In this document: piece by piece, positions 26,456-36,825 of the stretch
How positions within the stretch are numbered: position 1 is the stretch's first letter
Layout: every line of letters starts with the position of its first letter
From: Roseomonas mucosa ATCC BAA-692
GTDB taxonomy: Bacteria; Pseudomonadota; Alphaproteobacteria; Acetobacterales; Acetobacteraceae
Direction of reading: 5' to 3'
Assembly (NCBI RefSeq): GCF_000622225.1
Contig: NZ_JHWD01000002.1
Location: forward strand, 186,001 to 250,000
Length of the DNA: 64,000 bases
The notes under the pieces: model-generated
Told to the model about the DNA's origin: nothing
The model's input: the letters and a program-made list of their open reading frames with translations, nothing else
The model's database searches: none
Position numbers and translations under genes: made by a program

Positions 26456-27426
26456 AGGCCAGCACCCTCGGCGACACTCCTTGCCAGCGCCACGACGAGG
26501 TCGAGGGTCGGCGTCGCCACCCCGGCCATGCGGGCGATGCGCAGCGGTGCCAGCAGGATCGACTCCACCTCCATCTGCCGGCCGAGCTCCAGGTCCTGCA
26601 GGATCGACGGCTTGTGCGCGCTGCGCCCGACACCGGCGAGTTGCTGTACCGGATCGGTGTCGAGCGTGATGCCGAGCGCGGCGGCGATGGTCTGCGCCTC
26701 GCGGATCATCCGCTCCGCGGCCGCGGCAATCGCGGGGTCGGCATAGGTCTCGCGCAGGTTCCGCCGCGTCAGGATGCAGAGCGGCCCATAGGAGATGTTG
26801 CCCATCAGCTTGGCCCAGACCTCCTTGCGGATCTCCGTGGTCACCGGCACCTCGGTGAGCCCGCCGGCCCGTAGCAGCCCGGCCAGCGCCTCGATGCGCG
26901 GCGTCACCCGCCCGTCCGGCTCGCCCAGGATCAGGCGGCTGCCCTTGCCCTCCACCGAGATCATGCCGGGCTCGACCACGGTGCAGGAGGAATAGACCAC
27001 CCCGCCGATCGTGCGCCCGATGCCGATGGCGCCGTGCAGCACCCCGCCCGGATCGAGCTCCGGCATGTGCTGCCCCTTCAGCACCCCGCCGGCCCCGTCG
27101 AGATACCACCAGGGAATGCCGTTCAGCGCGAAGACGACGGCGGTCTCCGGCCCCAGCAGAGGCCCGATCGCCCGGGCCACCTGTGGCAGGGCGGGCGACT
27201 TGGTGGTGACGACCACCACGTCCTGCGGCCCGAACTCCGCCGGGTCCTCCGACGCGGCGAGGCGTGCGTGGTGCTCGCCGTCATAGGCCCGCACCGTCAG
27301 GCCGCGTGCACGGATGGCGGCGAGCTGCGTGCCCCGCGCGACCACGGACACTTCCGCCCCGCCTTTCGCCAGGCGCATCGCCAGATGGCCGCCGATCGCC
27401 CCGGCGCCGAAAACGCAGACTTTCAT
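26437..27426 (-). CDS. 2-dehydropantoate 2-reductase family (PanE/ApbA) protein
   Basis: NADPH-dependent reductase of the ketopantoate reductase family. The 329-residue product has the Rossmann motif VFGAGAIGGHLA, VVVTTKSPALPQV, the LNGIPWWYL segment and the conserved IRKEVWAKLMGNISYGPLC helix with the catalytic Lys and Asn. Pantothenate biosynthesis is possible, but many paralogues reduce other 2-oxoacids. The neighbouring amidohydrolase and tct genes point to a catabolic role. The ATG at 27424-27426 begins MKVCVFGAG. Confidence 0.85.
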   Translation of the reverse strand: MKVCVFGAGAIGGHLAMRLAKGGAEVSVVARGTQLAAIRARGLTVRAYDGEHHARLAASEDPAEFGPQDVVVVTTKSPALPQVARAIGPLLGPETAVVFALNGIPWWYLDGAGGVLKGQHMPELDPGGVLHGAIGIGRTIGGVVYSSCTVVEPGMISVEGKGSRLILGEPDGRVTPRIEALAGLLRAGGLTEVPVTTEIRKEVWAKLMGNISYGPLCILTRRNLRETYADPAIAAAAERMIREAQTIAAALGITLDTDPVQQLAGVGRSAHKPSILQDLELGRQMEVESILLAPLRIARMAGVATPTLDLVVALARSVAEGAGLYTPAG

Positions 27427-27458
27427 GCCGATCTCGTCCCCTGTCGGACCCGTCACGC

Positions 27459-28643
<1,185 letters not shown>

Positions 28644-29039
28644 GGGGGGCCTCCGGAGGGCGCGGGACGCGTGCCCTGGCGGGTGGAAATCGCCCGGAGG
28701 GTCGCGCGGGATGGGAAAGTGGAGGGGCAGCCGCCCCCTGCTGCAGAGCAGCATGAAAAAAGGTGGGGCATCCCACAAGGGCGATCCCTTGCGACGGTGT
28801 GTTTCCCCGCATTACGCTTGGTCAACTTCAAAGTCATGGGAGGATAATGGGATGCCGCTCGCCCAGGGCGCCACCGGCCAGCGCGCCGGGTGCCGGATGC
28901 CAGGATATCCGGCGCGGCCGGCCCGCCACCCCCGCCCCATGCCTTTGCTGGACACTGCCTCTCCCCCATCCGGGGTGGCTGAGGATGAGGCCATGCCCGG
29001 CCCGAACCGGCCGCGTAGCGCGATTCGGAGACAAGACGC
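28644..29039. other. Intergenic region between amidohydrolase and tctB
   Basis: A 396-base divergent spacer with no convincing gene. It contains an AT-richer patch at about 28750-28855 (AAAAAAGG, CATTACGCTTGGTCAACTTCAAAGTC) that is the best place for promoters. No clear terminator or operator palindrome was seen. Confidence 0.45.
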
Positions 29040-29636
29040 GTGAAGATCAACACGAAGGACCTGATCTCGGGGGGGCTGCTGGTACTGCTGGCCCTGGTCG
29101 GGCTCTGGCTTAACACGGACCATACGCTGGGCGATGCCCGGCGGATGGGGCCGGGCTACATGCCCATGCTGGTATTCGTACTGCTGCTGATCCTGGGGGC
29201 GCTGGTTGTGCTGGTGAGCCTGCGCAGCGGCCCCGACGCGCTGGAGCGCTGGACGAACACGGACCTGACCACGGTGCTGCTCGGCACCGCGGCGGGGCTG
29301 GTGGTCTGGCAGGTGCTGGAGCGCATGGGAGTGGGCGAGGGCAACTGGCGCCAGGTCGGCTTTGCCTTCGTGGTCGGGCTGGGCATCATGGCGGCCTCGC
29401 CGGGCTGGCGGCCGCTGGCGCTGGTCAGCGTCTGCATGGCGATCTTCGCCCTGGCACTGGAGCCGCTCGGGCTGGTGGTGGCCTTGGTGCTGAGCCTGAC
29501 CGTCAGCGTCTTCGCCGACAGCAGCCACACGGCCCGGGGCGTGCTGGGCATGCTCGTGGCGCTGGTCGTGATGGCCTGGGTCATCTTCATCTGGCAGCTC
29601 GACATCCGGGTGCCGGTCTGGCCGACGGCCTTCTGA
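29040..29636 (+). CDS. tctB: Tripartite tricarboxylate transporter small membrane subunit TctB
   Basis: The 198-residue small subunit of a TTT-type secondary uptake system. Four hydrophobic helices are visible: DLISGGLLVLLALVGLWL, MLVFVLLLILGALVVLVSL, a middle pair near residues 80-130, and LGMLVALVVMAWVIFIW. It starts with GTG (29040) after GGAGAC. It precedes tctA by 13 bases. The periplasmic binding protein TctC is missing from this cluster. Confidence 0.88.
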   Translation: MKINTKDLISGGLLVLLALVGLWLNTDHTLGDARRMGPGYMPMLVFVLLLILGALVVLVSLRSGPDALERWTNTDLTTVLLGTAAGLVVWQVLERMGVGEGNWRQVGFAFVVGLGIMAASPGWRPLALVSVCMAIFALALEPLGLVVALVLSLTVSVFADSSHTARGVLGMLVALVVMAWVIFIWQLDIRVPVWPTAF

Positions 29637-29649
29637 GAGCGGACGCACC

Positions 29650-31158
29650 ATGGACCTCTTCGCGAACCTCGCGCACGGCTTCGGCGTCGCGCTCTCCCTC
29701 GACAACCTCCTCTTCGCGCTGCTCGGCGCCCTGATCGGCACCGCCATCGGCGTGCTGCCGGGCATCGGCCCGGTGGCCACCATCTCCCTGCTGCTGCCCA
29801 TCACCTTCGGCCAGCCCGCCACCACCGCCATCATCATGCTCGCCGGCATCTACTACGGCGCGCAGTATGGCGGCTCGACCACCGCCATCCTGCTGAACCT
29901 GCCGGGCGAGGTCTCCTCGGTGGTGACCACGCTCGAAGGCTACAAGATGGCCCGCAACGGGCGGGCGGGGGCGGCGCTGACCATCGCCGCGCTGGGCTCC
30001 TTCTTCGCCGGCACGGTGGCGACCCTGGTGGTGGCAGCCTCCGGCCCGCTGCTGACCCAGGTGGCGCTCTCCTTCGGCCCGGCGGACTACTTCTCGCTGA
30101 TGCTGCTCGGCCTGATCATCTCGGCCGTGCTGGCCCAGGGCTCGGTGCTCAAGTCCATCTCCATGGTGGTGCTGGGCGTGGCCCTCGGCCTGGTCGGCAC
30201 CGACGTGCAGACCGGCCAGCAGCGCTTCACCTTCGGCATCCCCGAGCTTTCCGACGGCCTGGGCTTCGCCTCCATCGCCATGGGCATGTTCGGCATCTCC
30301 GAGATCATCCTGAACCTGGAGCGCCCCGAGGCGCGCGAGGTGCTCAAGACCAAGATCGGCAGCCTCTGGCTGACCAGGGAGGAGTTCCGCCGCGCCACCC
30401 CCTCGGTGCTGCGCGGCACGGTGCTGGGCTCGGTGCTGGGCATCCTGCCCGGCGGCGGCGCGGCGCTGTCGGCCTTCGGCTCCTACATGCTGGAGCGCAA
30501 GGTCTCCAAGTACCGCCACGAGTTCGGTAATGGCGCCATCGAGGGCGTGGCCGGCCCCGAGAGCGCCAACAACGCCGCCGCCCAGACCTCCTTCATCCCC
30601 TTGCTCACGCTGGGCATCCCGGCCAATGCCGTGATGGCGCTGATGGTGGGTGCCCTGATCATCCAGGGCATCCAGCCCGGCCCGCGCATGGTCGAGGCCC
30701 AGCCCGACCTGTTCTGGGGCCTGATCTGCTCCATGTGGATCGGCAACCTGATGCTGCTGGTCATCAACCTGCCGCTGATCGGCATGTGGGTGAAGCTGCT
30801 CAGCGTGCCCTACAAGTACATGTACCCCGCCATCCTCATGTTCTGCATGATCGGCGTGTACTCGCTCAACAACAGCGTCTTCGACGTCTACCAGACGCTG
30901 GCCTTCGGCATCCTGGGCTATGTCTTCACCAAGCTGAACCTCTCGGCCGCCCCGCTGCTGATCGGTTTCGTGCTCGGCCCGATGATGGAGGAGCACCTGC
31001 GCCGCGCCATGCTGCTTTCGCGCGGCGACGCCTATGTCTTCATCGACTTCGCCAACCGCCCCATCAGCGCCTGCCTGCTGGTGATCTGCGCCCTGGTCCT
31101 CGGCTCGATGATGCTTCCCGCGCTGCGTCGCAAGAAGGATGAGGCCATCGCGGAATGA
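29650..31158 (+). CDS. tctA: Tripartite tricarboxylate transporter permease TctA
   Basis: The 502-residue large membrane subunit with about 12 helices. The TctA signatures are LLGALIGTAIGVLPGIGPVATISLLLP, MLAGIYYGAQYGGSTTAILLNLPGE and the repeated half LGSVLGILPGGGAALSAF with EGVAGPESANNAAAQTSFIPLLTLGIP. It imports citrate-like or other carboxylates, depending on the TctC partner, which must be encoded elsewhere. A strong terminator follows. Confidence 0.95.
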   Translation: MDLFANLAHGFGVALSLDNLLFALLGALIGTAIGVLPGIGPVATISLLLPITFGQPATTAIIMLAGIYYGAQYGGSTTAILLNLPGEVSSVVTTLEGYKMARNGRAGAALTIAALGSFFAGTVATLVVAASGPLLTQVALSFGPADYFSLMLLGLIISAVLAQGSVLKSISMVVLGVALGLVGTDVQTGQQRFTFGIPELSDGLGFASIAMGMFGISEIILNLERPEAREVLKTKIGSLWLTREEFRRATPSVLRGTVLGSVLGILPGGGAALSAFGSYMLERKVSKYRHEFGNGAIEGVAGPESANNAAAQTSFIPLLTLGIPANAVMALMVGALIIQGIQPGPRMVEAQPDLFWGLICSMWIGNLMLLVINLPLIGMWVKLLSVPYKYMYPAILMFCMIGVYSLNNSVFDVYQTLAFGILGYVFTKLNLSAAPLLIGFVLGPMMEEHLRRAMLLSRGDAYVFIDFANRPISACLLVICALVLGSMMLPALRRKKDEAIAE

Positions 31159-31187
31159 TCTTGTAAAAGTAACAAGTTTCTAAATTA

Positions 31188-31216
31188 GAAGCGGGCCTAT
31201 GGCCCGCTTCCCTTTT
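31188..31216 (+). terminator. Rho-independent terminator after tctA
   Basis: A 10-bp stem (GAAGCGGGCC / GGCCCGCTTC) with a TAT loop is followed by CCTTTT, 30 bases after the tctA stop. It is a classic intrinsic terminator. The flanking sequence is AT-rich and may also hold the manC promoter. Confidence 0.9.
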
Positions 31217-31270
31217 AGGCAGCGCTCCGCTAGGTCGTGAGGCTACCGAGTGTAAGGACCCGCGCGATCG

Positions 31271-32701
31271 ATGACAGCTGCCGCTGCGTCTCTCATTCCC
31301 GTCGTCCTCTGCGGAGGGACCGGCACCCGGCTCTGGCCCCTGTCGCGCGAGGGTTATCCGAAGCAGTTCTGGCCCTTGGTCGGCGAGAAGACCATGCTCC
31401 AGGCCACGGCGAGCCGTGCCCAGGGCCCTGGCTTCGCGCCGCCCGTCCTGGTGGCCTCGGAACCGCACCGCTTCCTGGTGGCCGAGCAGCTGCGCGAGGA
31501 CGGCATCGAGGGCGCGCGCATCGTCCTGGAGCCGGAGGGCCGTAACTCCGCCCCCGCCATCGCCGCCGCTGCCCTGATCGCCGCCGAGCAGGACCCGCGC
31601 GCCATCCTCTGGATCATGGCCGCCGACGCCGTGATCCAGGACAAGGACGCCCTGCTGGAAGCGGTGAAGCTGGCCGCCGCGGCCGCCGAGGCAGGCTCCA
31701 TCGTGGCCTTTGGCATGAAGCCGACGGCGCCCGAGACCGGCTACGGCTACATCGAATCCGGCGACCCGCTGCCAGGGGCAGAGGGGCTCTTCAAGATCAA
31801 GAGCTTCGTCGAGAAGCCGGACGCCGCCACCGCCCGCCACTTCCTGGAGGGCGGCCGCCATCTCTGGAATTCCGGCATGTTCGTGGCCTCCGCCGCGACC
31901 TGGCTGGCGGAGCTGGAGCGCCTGGCGCCCGAGCTGATGGAGGCCGTGCGCGCCTCGGTGGAGGGTGCCAAGCGCGACCTCGACTTCGTGCGCCTCGACG
32001 CCAAGGCCTTCTGCAAGGCGCCCTCCATCTCCATCGACTACGCGGTGATGGAGAAGACCCCGCATGCCGTGGTCGTGCCCGCATCGCTCGGCTGGTCCGA
32101 TGTCGGCTCCTGGGATGCCCTCTGGGCCGTCTCGCCCAAGGACGAGAAGGACAACGCCACCCACGGTCCCGTCCATCTGGTGGAGGCCGAGGGCTGCCTC
32201 GTCCGTTCCGAGGGCATGCTGACCGGCGTGGTCGGCCTCAAGGACGCGGTGATCGTCGTCACCGAGGACGCCGTGCTCGCCATGTCCCGCGACAGGGCGC
32301 AGGACGTGAAGAAGCTGGTGGAGAAGCTCAGGGCCGCCGGGATCAAGGAGGCGACCGAGCACCGCCGCGCCTATCGCCCCTGGGGTCACTACGAGGGCCT
32401 GATCCTCGGCAACCGCTTCCAGGTGAAGAAGATCCAGGTCCGCCCGGGCCAGAAGCTCAGCCTGCAGAAGCACCACCACCGCGCCGAGCACTGGGTCGTG
32501 GTGAACGGCACCGCCATCGTGGAGCGGGATTCCGAGCGCCTGCTCGTCCGCGAGAACGAGAGCGTCTATCTGCCGCTGGGCTGCGTCCACCGCATGGAGA
32601 ACCCGGGCATGATCCCGCTGACCCTGATCGAGGTGCAGTCGGGCTCCTATCTCGGCGAGGATGACATCGTCCGCTACGAGGACAATTACGGCCGGGCCTG
32701 A
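31271..32701 (+). CDS. manC: Mannose-1-phosphate guanylyltransferase/mannose-6-phosphate isomerase
   Basis: A bifunctional 476-residue enzyme of GDP-mannose synthesis for surface polysaccharides. The N-terminal nucleotidyltransferase has VLCGGTGTRLWPLSREGYPKQF, the FVEKPD motif and a SLGWSDVGSW segment. The C-terminal cupin isomerase domain (about 350-476) has PGQKLSLQKHHHRAEHWVVVNGTA with its metal-binding His cluster. It is monocistronic, bounded by hairpin terminators on both sides. Confidence 0.94.
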   Translation: MTAAAASLIPVVLCGGTGTRLWPLSREGYPKQFWPLVGEKTMLQATASRAQGPGFAPPVLVASEPHRFLVAEQLREDGIEGARIVLEPEGRNSAPAIAAAALIAAEQDPRAILWIMAADAVIQDKDALLEAVKLAAAAAEAGSIVAFGMKPTAPETGYGYIESGDPLPGAEGLFKIKSFVEKPDAATARHFLEGGRHLWNSGMFVASAATWLAELERLAPELMEAVRASVEGAKRDLDFVRLDAKAFCKAPSISIDYAVMEKTPHAVVVPASLGWSDVGSWDALWAVSPKDEKDNATHGPVHLVEAEGCLVRSEGMLTGVVGLKDAVIVVTEDAVLAMSRDRAQDVKKLVEKLRAAGIKEATEHRRAYRPWGHYEGLILGNRFQVKKIQVRPGQKLSLQKHHHRAEHWVVVNGTAIVERDSERLLVRENESVYLPLGCVHRMENPGMIPLTLIEVQSGSYLGEDDIVRYEDNYGRA

Positions 32702-32752
32702 GCCCCGGCCCGGCGGGCCCCTCCCCCGCCACCCTCTTCGGCATCCGCTTCG

Positions 32753-32790
32753 AAGCGCCCTGGGCCAGTCGTCCGGGGCGCTTTCCTTTT
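32753..32790 (+). terminator. Terminator after manC
   Basis: The 8-bp stem AAGCGCCC / GGGCGCTT with a 15-base loop is followed by TCCTTTTG, about 55 bases after the manC stop. It is a likely intrinsic terminator separating it from the methyltransferase. Confidence 0.7.
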
Positions 32791-32888
32791 GCGCGCCTTT
32801 CCGCCAGCCCCGGCACGAAATAGGTCATTCCCCGCGGTCCGTTCCACCGGCAGGATGATGGAACCAGCCTTCAGGTGGCTCGGGGGGA

Positions 32889-34199
32889 ATGGACTTGATT
32901 CGAGATATCCTGCGGCCTGCGACACGCGCCGTGCGCTCCATCATCGGCACCAATGGCCTGTCGGACCGCCTCGCGGTGCTGGAGGGTGCCCTGCTCACGC
33001 AGTCCCGCCCGAACGGCGCCTTCTCCGCGGCGCCTTCGGCCGGGACCGCGCCGCTTCCCGCCCCTTCCCCCGCCCCGCCGGCGGAACGCCCCGCCCCGTT
33101 GAACGTGAACCTCCTCCTGCACCAGTCGCGCGGCGCCTTCCTCCGCGCCATGCCGCCCGGTGCCCAGCGCCTTCTCAGCGCGGGCTGCGCCGGCCTCTGG
33201 TACTTCGAGTGGATCGAGCAGACCTATGGCCGCGTGCCCGAGCATCTCGGCATCGAGTACTATTCGCCCCGGCCGGAGGGGTTGCCGGACAATGTCACCT
33301 GGATCGCCAACACCGCCTCCGACATGTCCGACGTGCCGGATGCGAGTTGCGACCTCGTCTTCTCGGGCCAGAACCTGGAACACCTTTGGCCGGAGGAGGT
33401 CGCGGGCTTCGTGCTGGAAGCGGCCAGGGTGCTGAAGCCGGGCGGCCACCTCGTGATGGACAGCCCGAACCGTCACGTGACCAGGCTGCTGAACTGGAGT
33501 CATTCGGAGCACACCATCGAGCTGACCGAAACCGAGGCGCAGGAACTCGCCCGGCTCGCCGGCTTCGACGTGACGGTGACACGCGGGATCTGGCTCTGCC
33601 GCGATTCGCGTAGCGGGGAAGTCCTTCCCTTCGACCCCAACGCCCCCCATCCCGGCTGGTCCGTGCCCGAGCGCCTGATCGCCGCGCATGACCGGCCAGA
33701 GGATTCCTTCATCTGGTGGGTCGAGGCGGTCCGCAGCGACCGGGCGCCCGATGCGCCGGCGGTCCGGGCCCTGATGTCGGATCTTTTCCGACAGCACTGG
33801 CCGGAACGTGTGCAGCGCCTCCTGGCGGCGCCGGGCCATGCCGTCGAGGCCGATGCGGAAGGCGAATGGGTGACCGCCGCGCCGGGCAGCCAGGGCGCCG
33901 TGCTCTACGGTCCCTACATGCCCCTGCGTGCCGGGCGCTACAGGGTTTCCTGGCGGCTGCGCCTGCCGCAACAGGCCGACGGCGTGATCGCCGTCTGCGA
34001 GGTGGTGGCCCGGGAGACGGAGGCACCCCTGGCCCGCTGCGAGATCCGCGCCGGCGACGAGGCCCCCTCGCTCGACTTCGTGCTGGGCGAGATGACCTTC
34101 GGCCTGGAATTCCGCTGCCTGGCCACGGGCGGCGCGGGCTTCGCCGCGCAGCGCGGCGTGGAGCTGCAGGAATGGCCGGACAGCCCCGCGGCATCCTGA
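32889..34199 (+). CDS. Class I SAM methyltransferase with N-terminal Pro-rich linker and C-terminal beta domain
   Basis: A 436-residue protein. After a helical and Pro-rich N-terminal 75 residues, a Methyltransf_11-type domain spans about 95-220 (LSAGCAGLWYFEWIEQ, CDLVFSGQNLEHLWPEE, EAARVLKPGGHLVMDSPN). The motif I glycine triad is not canonical. The last 110 residues look like a beta-sandwich (GAVLYGPYMPLRAGRYRVSWRLRL...AVCEVVARE), as in carbohydrate-binding accessory domains. A role in modifying a polysaccharide or lipid-linked sugar fits the adjacent manC but is inferred. Confidence 0.8.
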   Translation: MDLIRDILRPATRAVRSIIGTNGLSDRLAVLEGALLTQSRPNGAFSAAPSAGTAPLPAPSPAPPAERPAPLNVNLLLHQSRGAFLRAMPPGAQRLLSAGCAGLWYFEWIEQTYGRVPEHLGIEYYSPRPEGLPDNVTWIANTASDMSDVPDASCDLVFSGQNLEHLWPEEVAGFVLEAARVLKPGGHLVMDSPNRHVTRLLNWSHSEHTIELTETEAQELARLAGFDVTVTRGIWLCRDSRSGEVLPFDPNAPHPGWSVPERLIAAHDRPEDSFIWWVEAVRSDRAPDAPAVRALMSDLFRQHWPERVQRLLAAPGHAVEADAEGEWVTAAPGSQGAVLYGPYMPLRAGRYRVSWRLRLPQQADGVIAVCEVVARETEAPLARCEIRAGDEAPSLDFVLGEMTFGLEFRCLATGGAGFAAQRGVELQEWPDSPAAS

Positions 34200-34304
34200 C
34201 GCCCCGGGTCCGGGCATCCGTGCTCCCGGCAGCAGCGCCCCTGGCAATCATGGCACGCGGCTGCTCGCTTCCGGCCTGGGCTCCGCCCCTCTAGGCTGTT
34301 CCGC

Positions 34305-35186
34305 ATGTCCGCCCTCCCCCATCCCGGCGCGCCCTGGCGCGTCAGCAACGAGACCGGCCGCCTGAACGACGTGCTGGTCTGCCCGCCAGACCACTACCGC
34401 TGGATGCCGCTGAACAGCATCGTCCGCCGCACGCTGAGCGAGACGCGGCAGCGCCCGGCGGCCGATCACCTGCGGCAGCAGCATGCCGAGCTCTGCCATG
34501 CCCTGGCGCAGGGCGGCGCGCGGGTGCACCGGCTGGTGCCGGAGCCGCACCTCCCCTACATGGTCTATACCCGCGACAGCGTGGTCGTGACCCATGCCGG
34601 CCCGGTGCTCTGCCAGCTCGAACGCCCGCAGCGCCGGGGCGAGTACGCGCCGCTGACCGACTTCCACGCCGCCCATGGCTCCACCTTCTGGCGCAAGTCC
34701 AGCGCCGGCACGCTGGAGGGCGGCGACATCCACATCATCCGCCCCGGCCTCGCCTGCATCGGCGCCAGCGGCGGCCGCACCGACGAGGCGGGGGCGGAGC
34801 AGCTCGCGGAATGGCTCCGCGCCGAGGGCTGGGAGGTGCGGGTCGAGCTCTTCGACGAGCATTTCCTGCATCTCGACGTGATCTTCTGCATGGCCGCCCC
34901 CGGCCTCGCCGTCGCCTGCCTCGACGTGCTGGACCCAGGCTTCGTGGACTGGCTGGCGGGGCACGGCATCCGCTGCATTCCCGTTCCCTACCGGGATGCC
35001 ATGGCGCTCGGCTGCAACATCCTCGCCCTGGGCGACGGCCAGGTGGTCTCGGCCCGGGCCAGCACCGCGCTCAACGCTGCCCTGCGGGCGGAGGGGCTGA
35101 CGGTGCTCGATCCGGAGATCACACTCTTCACCCTCGGCGGCGGCGGCCCTCACTGCCTGACCTGTCCCTTGTCACGCGAAGCGTGA
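34305..35186 (+). CDS. Dimethylarginine dimethylaminohydrolase/arginine deiminase-like protein
   Basis: A 293-residue guanidine-modifying enzyme of the pentein fold. The active-site pattern is present: acidic TLEGGD (136-141), the His-Asp pair in FLHLDVIFC (His189, Asp191) and the nucleophilic Cys284 in GGPHCLTC. This fits DDAH or a related arginine/ornithine-handling hydrolase. The last codons (Ser-Arg-Glu-Ala-stop) are written by the first palindromic repeat downstream. Confidence 0.88.
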   Translation: MSALPHPGAPWRVSNETGRLNDVLVCPPDHYRWMPLNSIVRRTLSETRQRPAADHLRQQHAELCHALAQGGARVHRLVPEPHLPYMVYTRDSVVVTHAGPVLCQLERPQRRGEYAPLTDFHAAHGSTFWRKSSAGTLEGGDIHIIRPGLACIGASGGRTDEAGAEQLAEWLRAEGWEVRVELFDEHFLHLDVIFCMAAPGLAVACLDVLDPGFVDWLAGHGIRCIPVPYRDAMALGCNILALGDGQVVSARASTALNAALRAEGLTVLDPEITLFTLGGGGPHCLTCPLSREA

Positions 35187-35244
35187 CGCCCTGATCACCT
35201 GTCACGCGGAGCGTGACGTTCTGTCGCCTGTCGCGCGAAGCGGA
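35171..35244. repeat. Cluster of three REP-like palindromic units
   Basis: Two near-identical 17-mers, GTCACGC-GAA-GCGTGAC at 35171-35187 and GTCACGC-GGA-GCGTGAC at 35201-35217, are 30 bases apart. A third, degenerate unit (GTCGCGCGAAGCGGA) starts at 35230. Each forms a 7-bp hairpin with a triloop. The first overlaps the DDAH-like stop codon and the last abuts the next gene's ribosome-binding region. A looser relative lies near 1350-1365. Confidence 0.75.
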
Positions 35245-35255
35245 GTGAAACGTCC

Positions 35256-36647
35256 ATGAACATCCCGTCGAGGCCCGTGGAGCAGGTGATCGCCGAGGCC
35301 CGGGAATTCCTGGGCGACCGGCTTTCCACCAACCAGGCGGTGCGGGAGCAGCACGGCCGGGGCGAGGACACCACCACCCCCACCCTGCCCGACGCCGTCG
35401 CCTATCCCCTGACCACCGAGGAGGTCTCGCGCCTCCTCGCCCTCTGCCATCGGCACGAGGTCCCGGTCACCGCCTTCGGCGCCGGCACCTCGCTGGAGGG
35501 CCATGCCAATCCCGTCCGCGCCGGCATCAGCCTCGACCTGTCGCGCATGGACCGCATCCTGGAGGTGAGCCAGGAGGACATGGACTGCCTGATCGAGCCG
35601 GGCGTCACCCGCCACCAGCTCAACGACCACCTGCGCGACCAGGGCCTGTTCTTCCCGGTCGATCCTGGCAGCCACTGCACCATCGGCGGCATGTGCGCGA
35701 CCCGCGCCTCCGGCACCAACGCGGTGCGCTACGGCACGATCCGCGAGAACGTCATGGGGCTGGAGCTCGTCCTCGCCGATGGCCGCGTCATCAACACCGG
35801 CTCCCGCACCCGCAAGGCGGCCAACGGCTACGACCTGACCCGCCTCCTGATCGGCTCCGAGGGCACGCTCGGCATCATCACGAAGATCCGCCTGCGCCTG
35901 CACGGCATCCCCGAGGCCACCTCGGCGGCGGTCTGCCAGTTCGGGACGCTGCGCGGCGCGGTGGAATGCGTCATCGCCACCATGCAGGCCGGCATCCCCG
36001 TCGCCCGCATCGAGCTGGCGGACGAGATCCAGATGGATGCCTGCATCCGCTACTCGAAGCTGGAAGGCTACCAGGCCCTGCCCACCCTCTTCCTGGAATT
36101 CCATGGCTCCCCCGCCGGGGTGCGGGAACAGGCGGAGACGGTGCAGGAGCTGGCCGACAGCTTCGGCGGCAGCGGCTTCGCCTGGGCCACGGATGCGGAA
36201 ACGCGCAACCGGCTCTGGAAGGCCCGGCACGACGCCTACTGGGCCTGCGTGGCCCTCAGGCCGGGCTGCCGCGGCATGGCCACCGATGTCTGCGTGCCCA
36301 TCTCCCGTCTCGCCGAGGCCATCGTCGGCGCGAAGGAGGACATCCTGGCCTCCGGCATGACCGCCCCCATCGTCGGCCATGTCGGCGACGGCAACTTCCA
36401 CACGACGATCCTGGTGGACCAGGACGACCCCACGGCGCAGGACCGGGCCTGGGAGCTGGACAAGAAGATCGTCGCCCGCGGCCTTTCCCTCGGCGGCACC
36501 TGCTCCGGAGAGCATGGCGTGGGCCTGGGCAAGCGCGAGTTCCTGGAGGCCGAGCACGGCCCCGAGGCCCTGGCGGTGATGCGTTCGGTCAAGACGGCGC
36601 TGGACCCCAGGGGCATCCTGAACCCGGGCAAGATCTTCCGGAACTGA
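35256..36647 (+). CDS. FAD-linked oxidase, D-lactate/glycolate dehydrogenase (GlcD/Dld) type
   Basis: A 463-residue flavoenzyme oxidising a 2-hydroxyacid, probably passing electrons to cytochrome or quinone. The FAD_binding_4 domain has VTAFGAGTSLEGH, PGSHCTIGGMCATRASGTNAVRYG and RLLIGSEGTLGIIT. The C-terminal FAD-oxidase domain has VGHVGDGNFHT and GTCSGEHGVGLGKREF followed by DPRGILNPGKIF. No FeS or GlcE partner is adjacent, which favours a single-subunit D-lactate-dehydrogenase type. Confidence 0.92.
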   Translation: MNIPSRPVEQVIAEAREFLGDRLSTNQAVREQHGRGEDTTTPTLPDAVAYPLTTEEVSRLLALCHRHEVPVTAFGAGTSLEGHANPVRAGISLDLSRMDRILEVSQEDMDCLIEPGVTRHQLNDHLRDQGLFFPVDPGSHCTIGGMCATRASGTNAVRYGTIRENVMGLELVLADGRVINTGSRTRKAANGYDLTRLLIGSEGTLGIITKIRLRLHGIPEATSAAVCQFGTLRGAVECVIATMQAGIPVARIELADEIQMDACIRYSKLEGYQALPTLFLEFHGSPAGVREQAETVQELADSFGGSGFAWATDAETRNRLWKARHDAYWACVALRPGCRGMATDVCVPISRLAEAIVGAKEDILASGMTAPIVGHVGDGNFHTTILVDQDDPTAQDRAWELDKKIVARGLSLGGTCSGEHGVGLGKREFLEAEHGPEALAVMRSVKTALDPRGILNPGKIFRN

Positions 36648-36825
36648 GGCCCCTTCCCTCCGCGGAGTGCCAGGACGCGCCGGGGAGGCTTCGCGACAGG
36701 ACCAGAACGGACCGGCAGCCCCTTGCCGCGGGCGCCGGTCCCGCCCGGCGCGATCCACGGCGCGCCGGAGGGCCCGAGGGGCGGCACAAGCCCCCGGGCC
36801 GATCACGGGAAGGAAGACGCTCGCC

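Noticed and set aside
28735-28770. Intrinsic terminator upstream of tctB
   Set aside because: The small GCTGC/GCAGC stem is followed by A residues on the plus strand, and on the minus strand the T-run precedes the stem, so it is in the wrong order for either direction.
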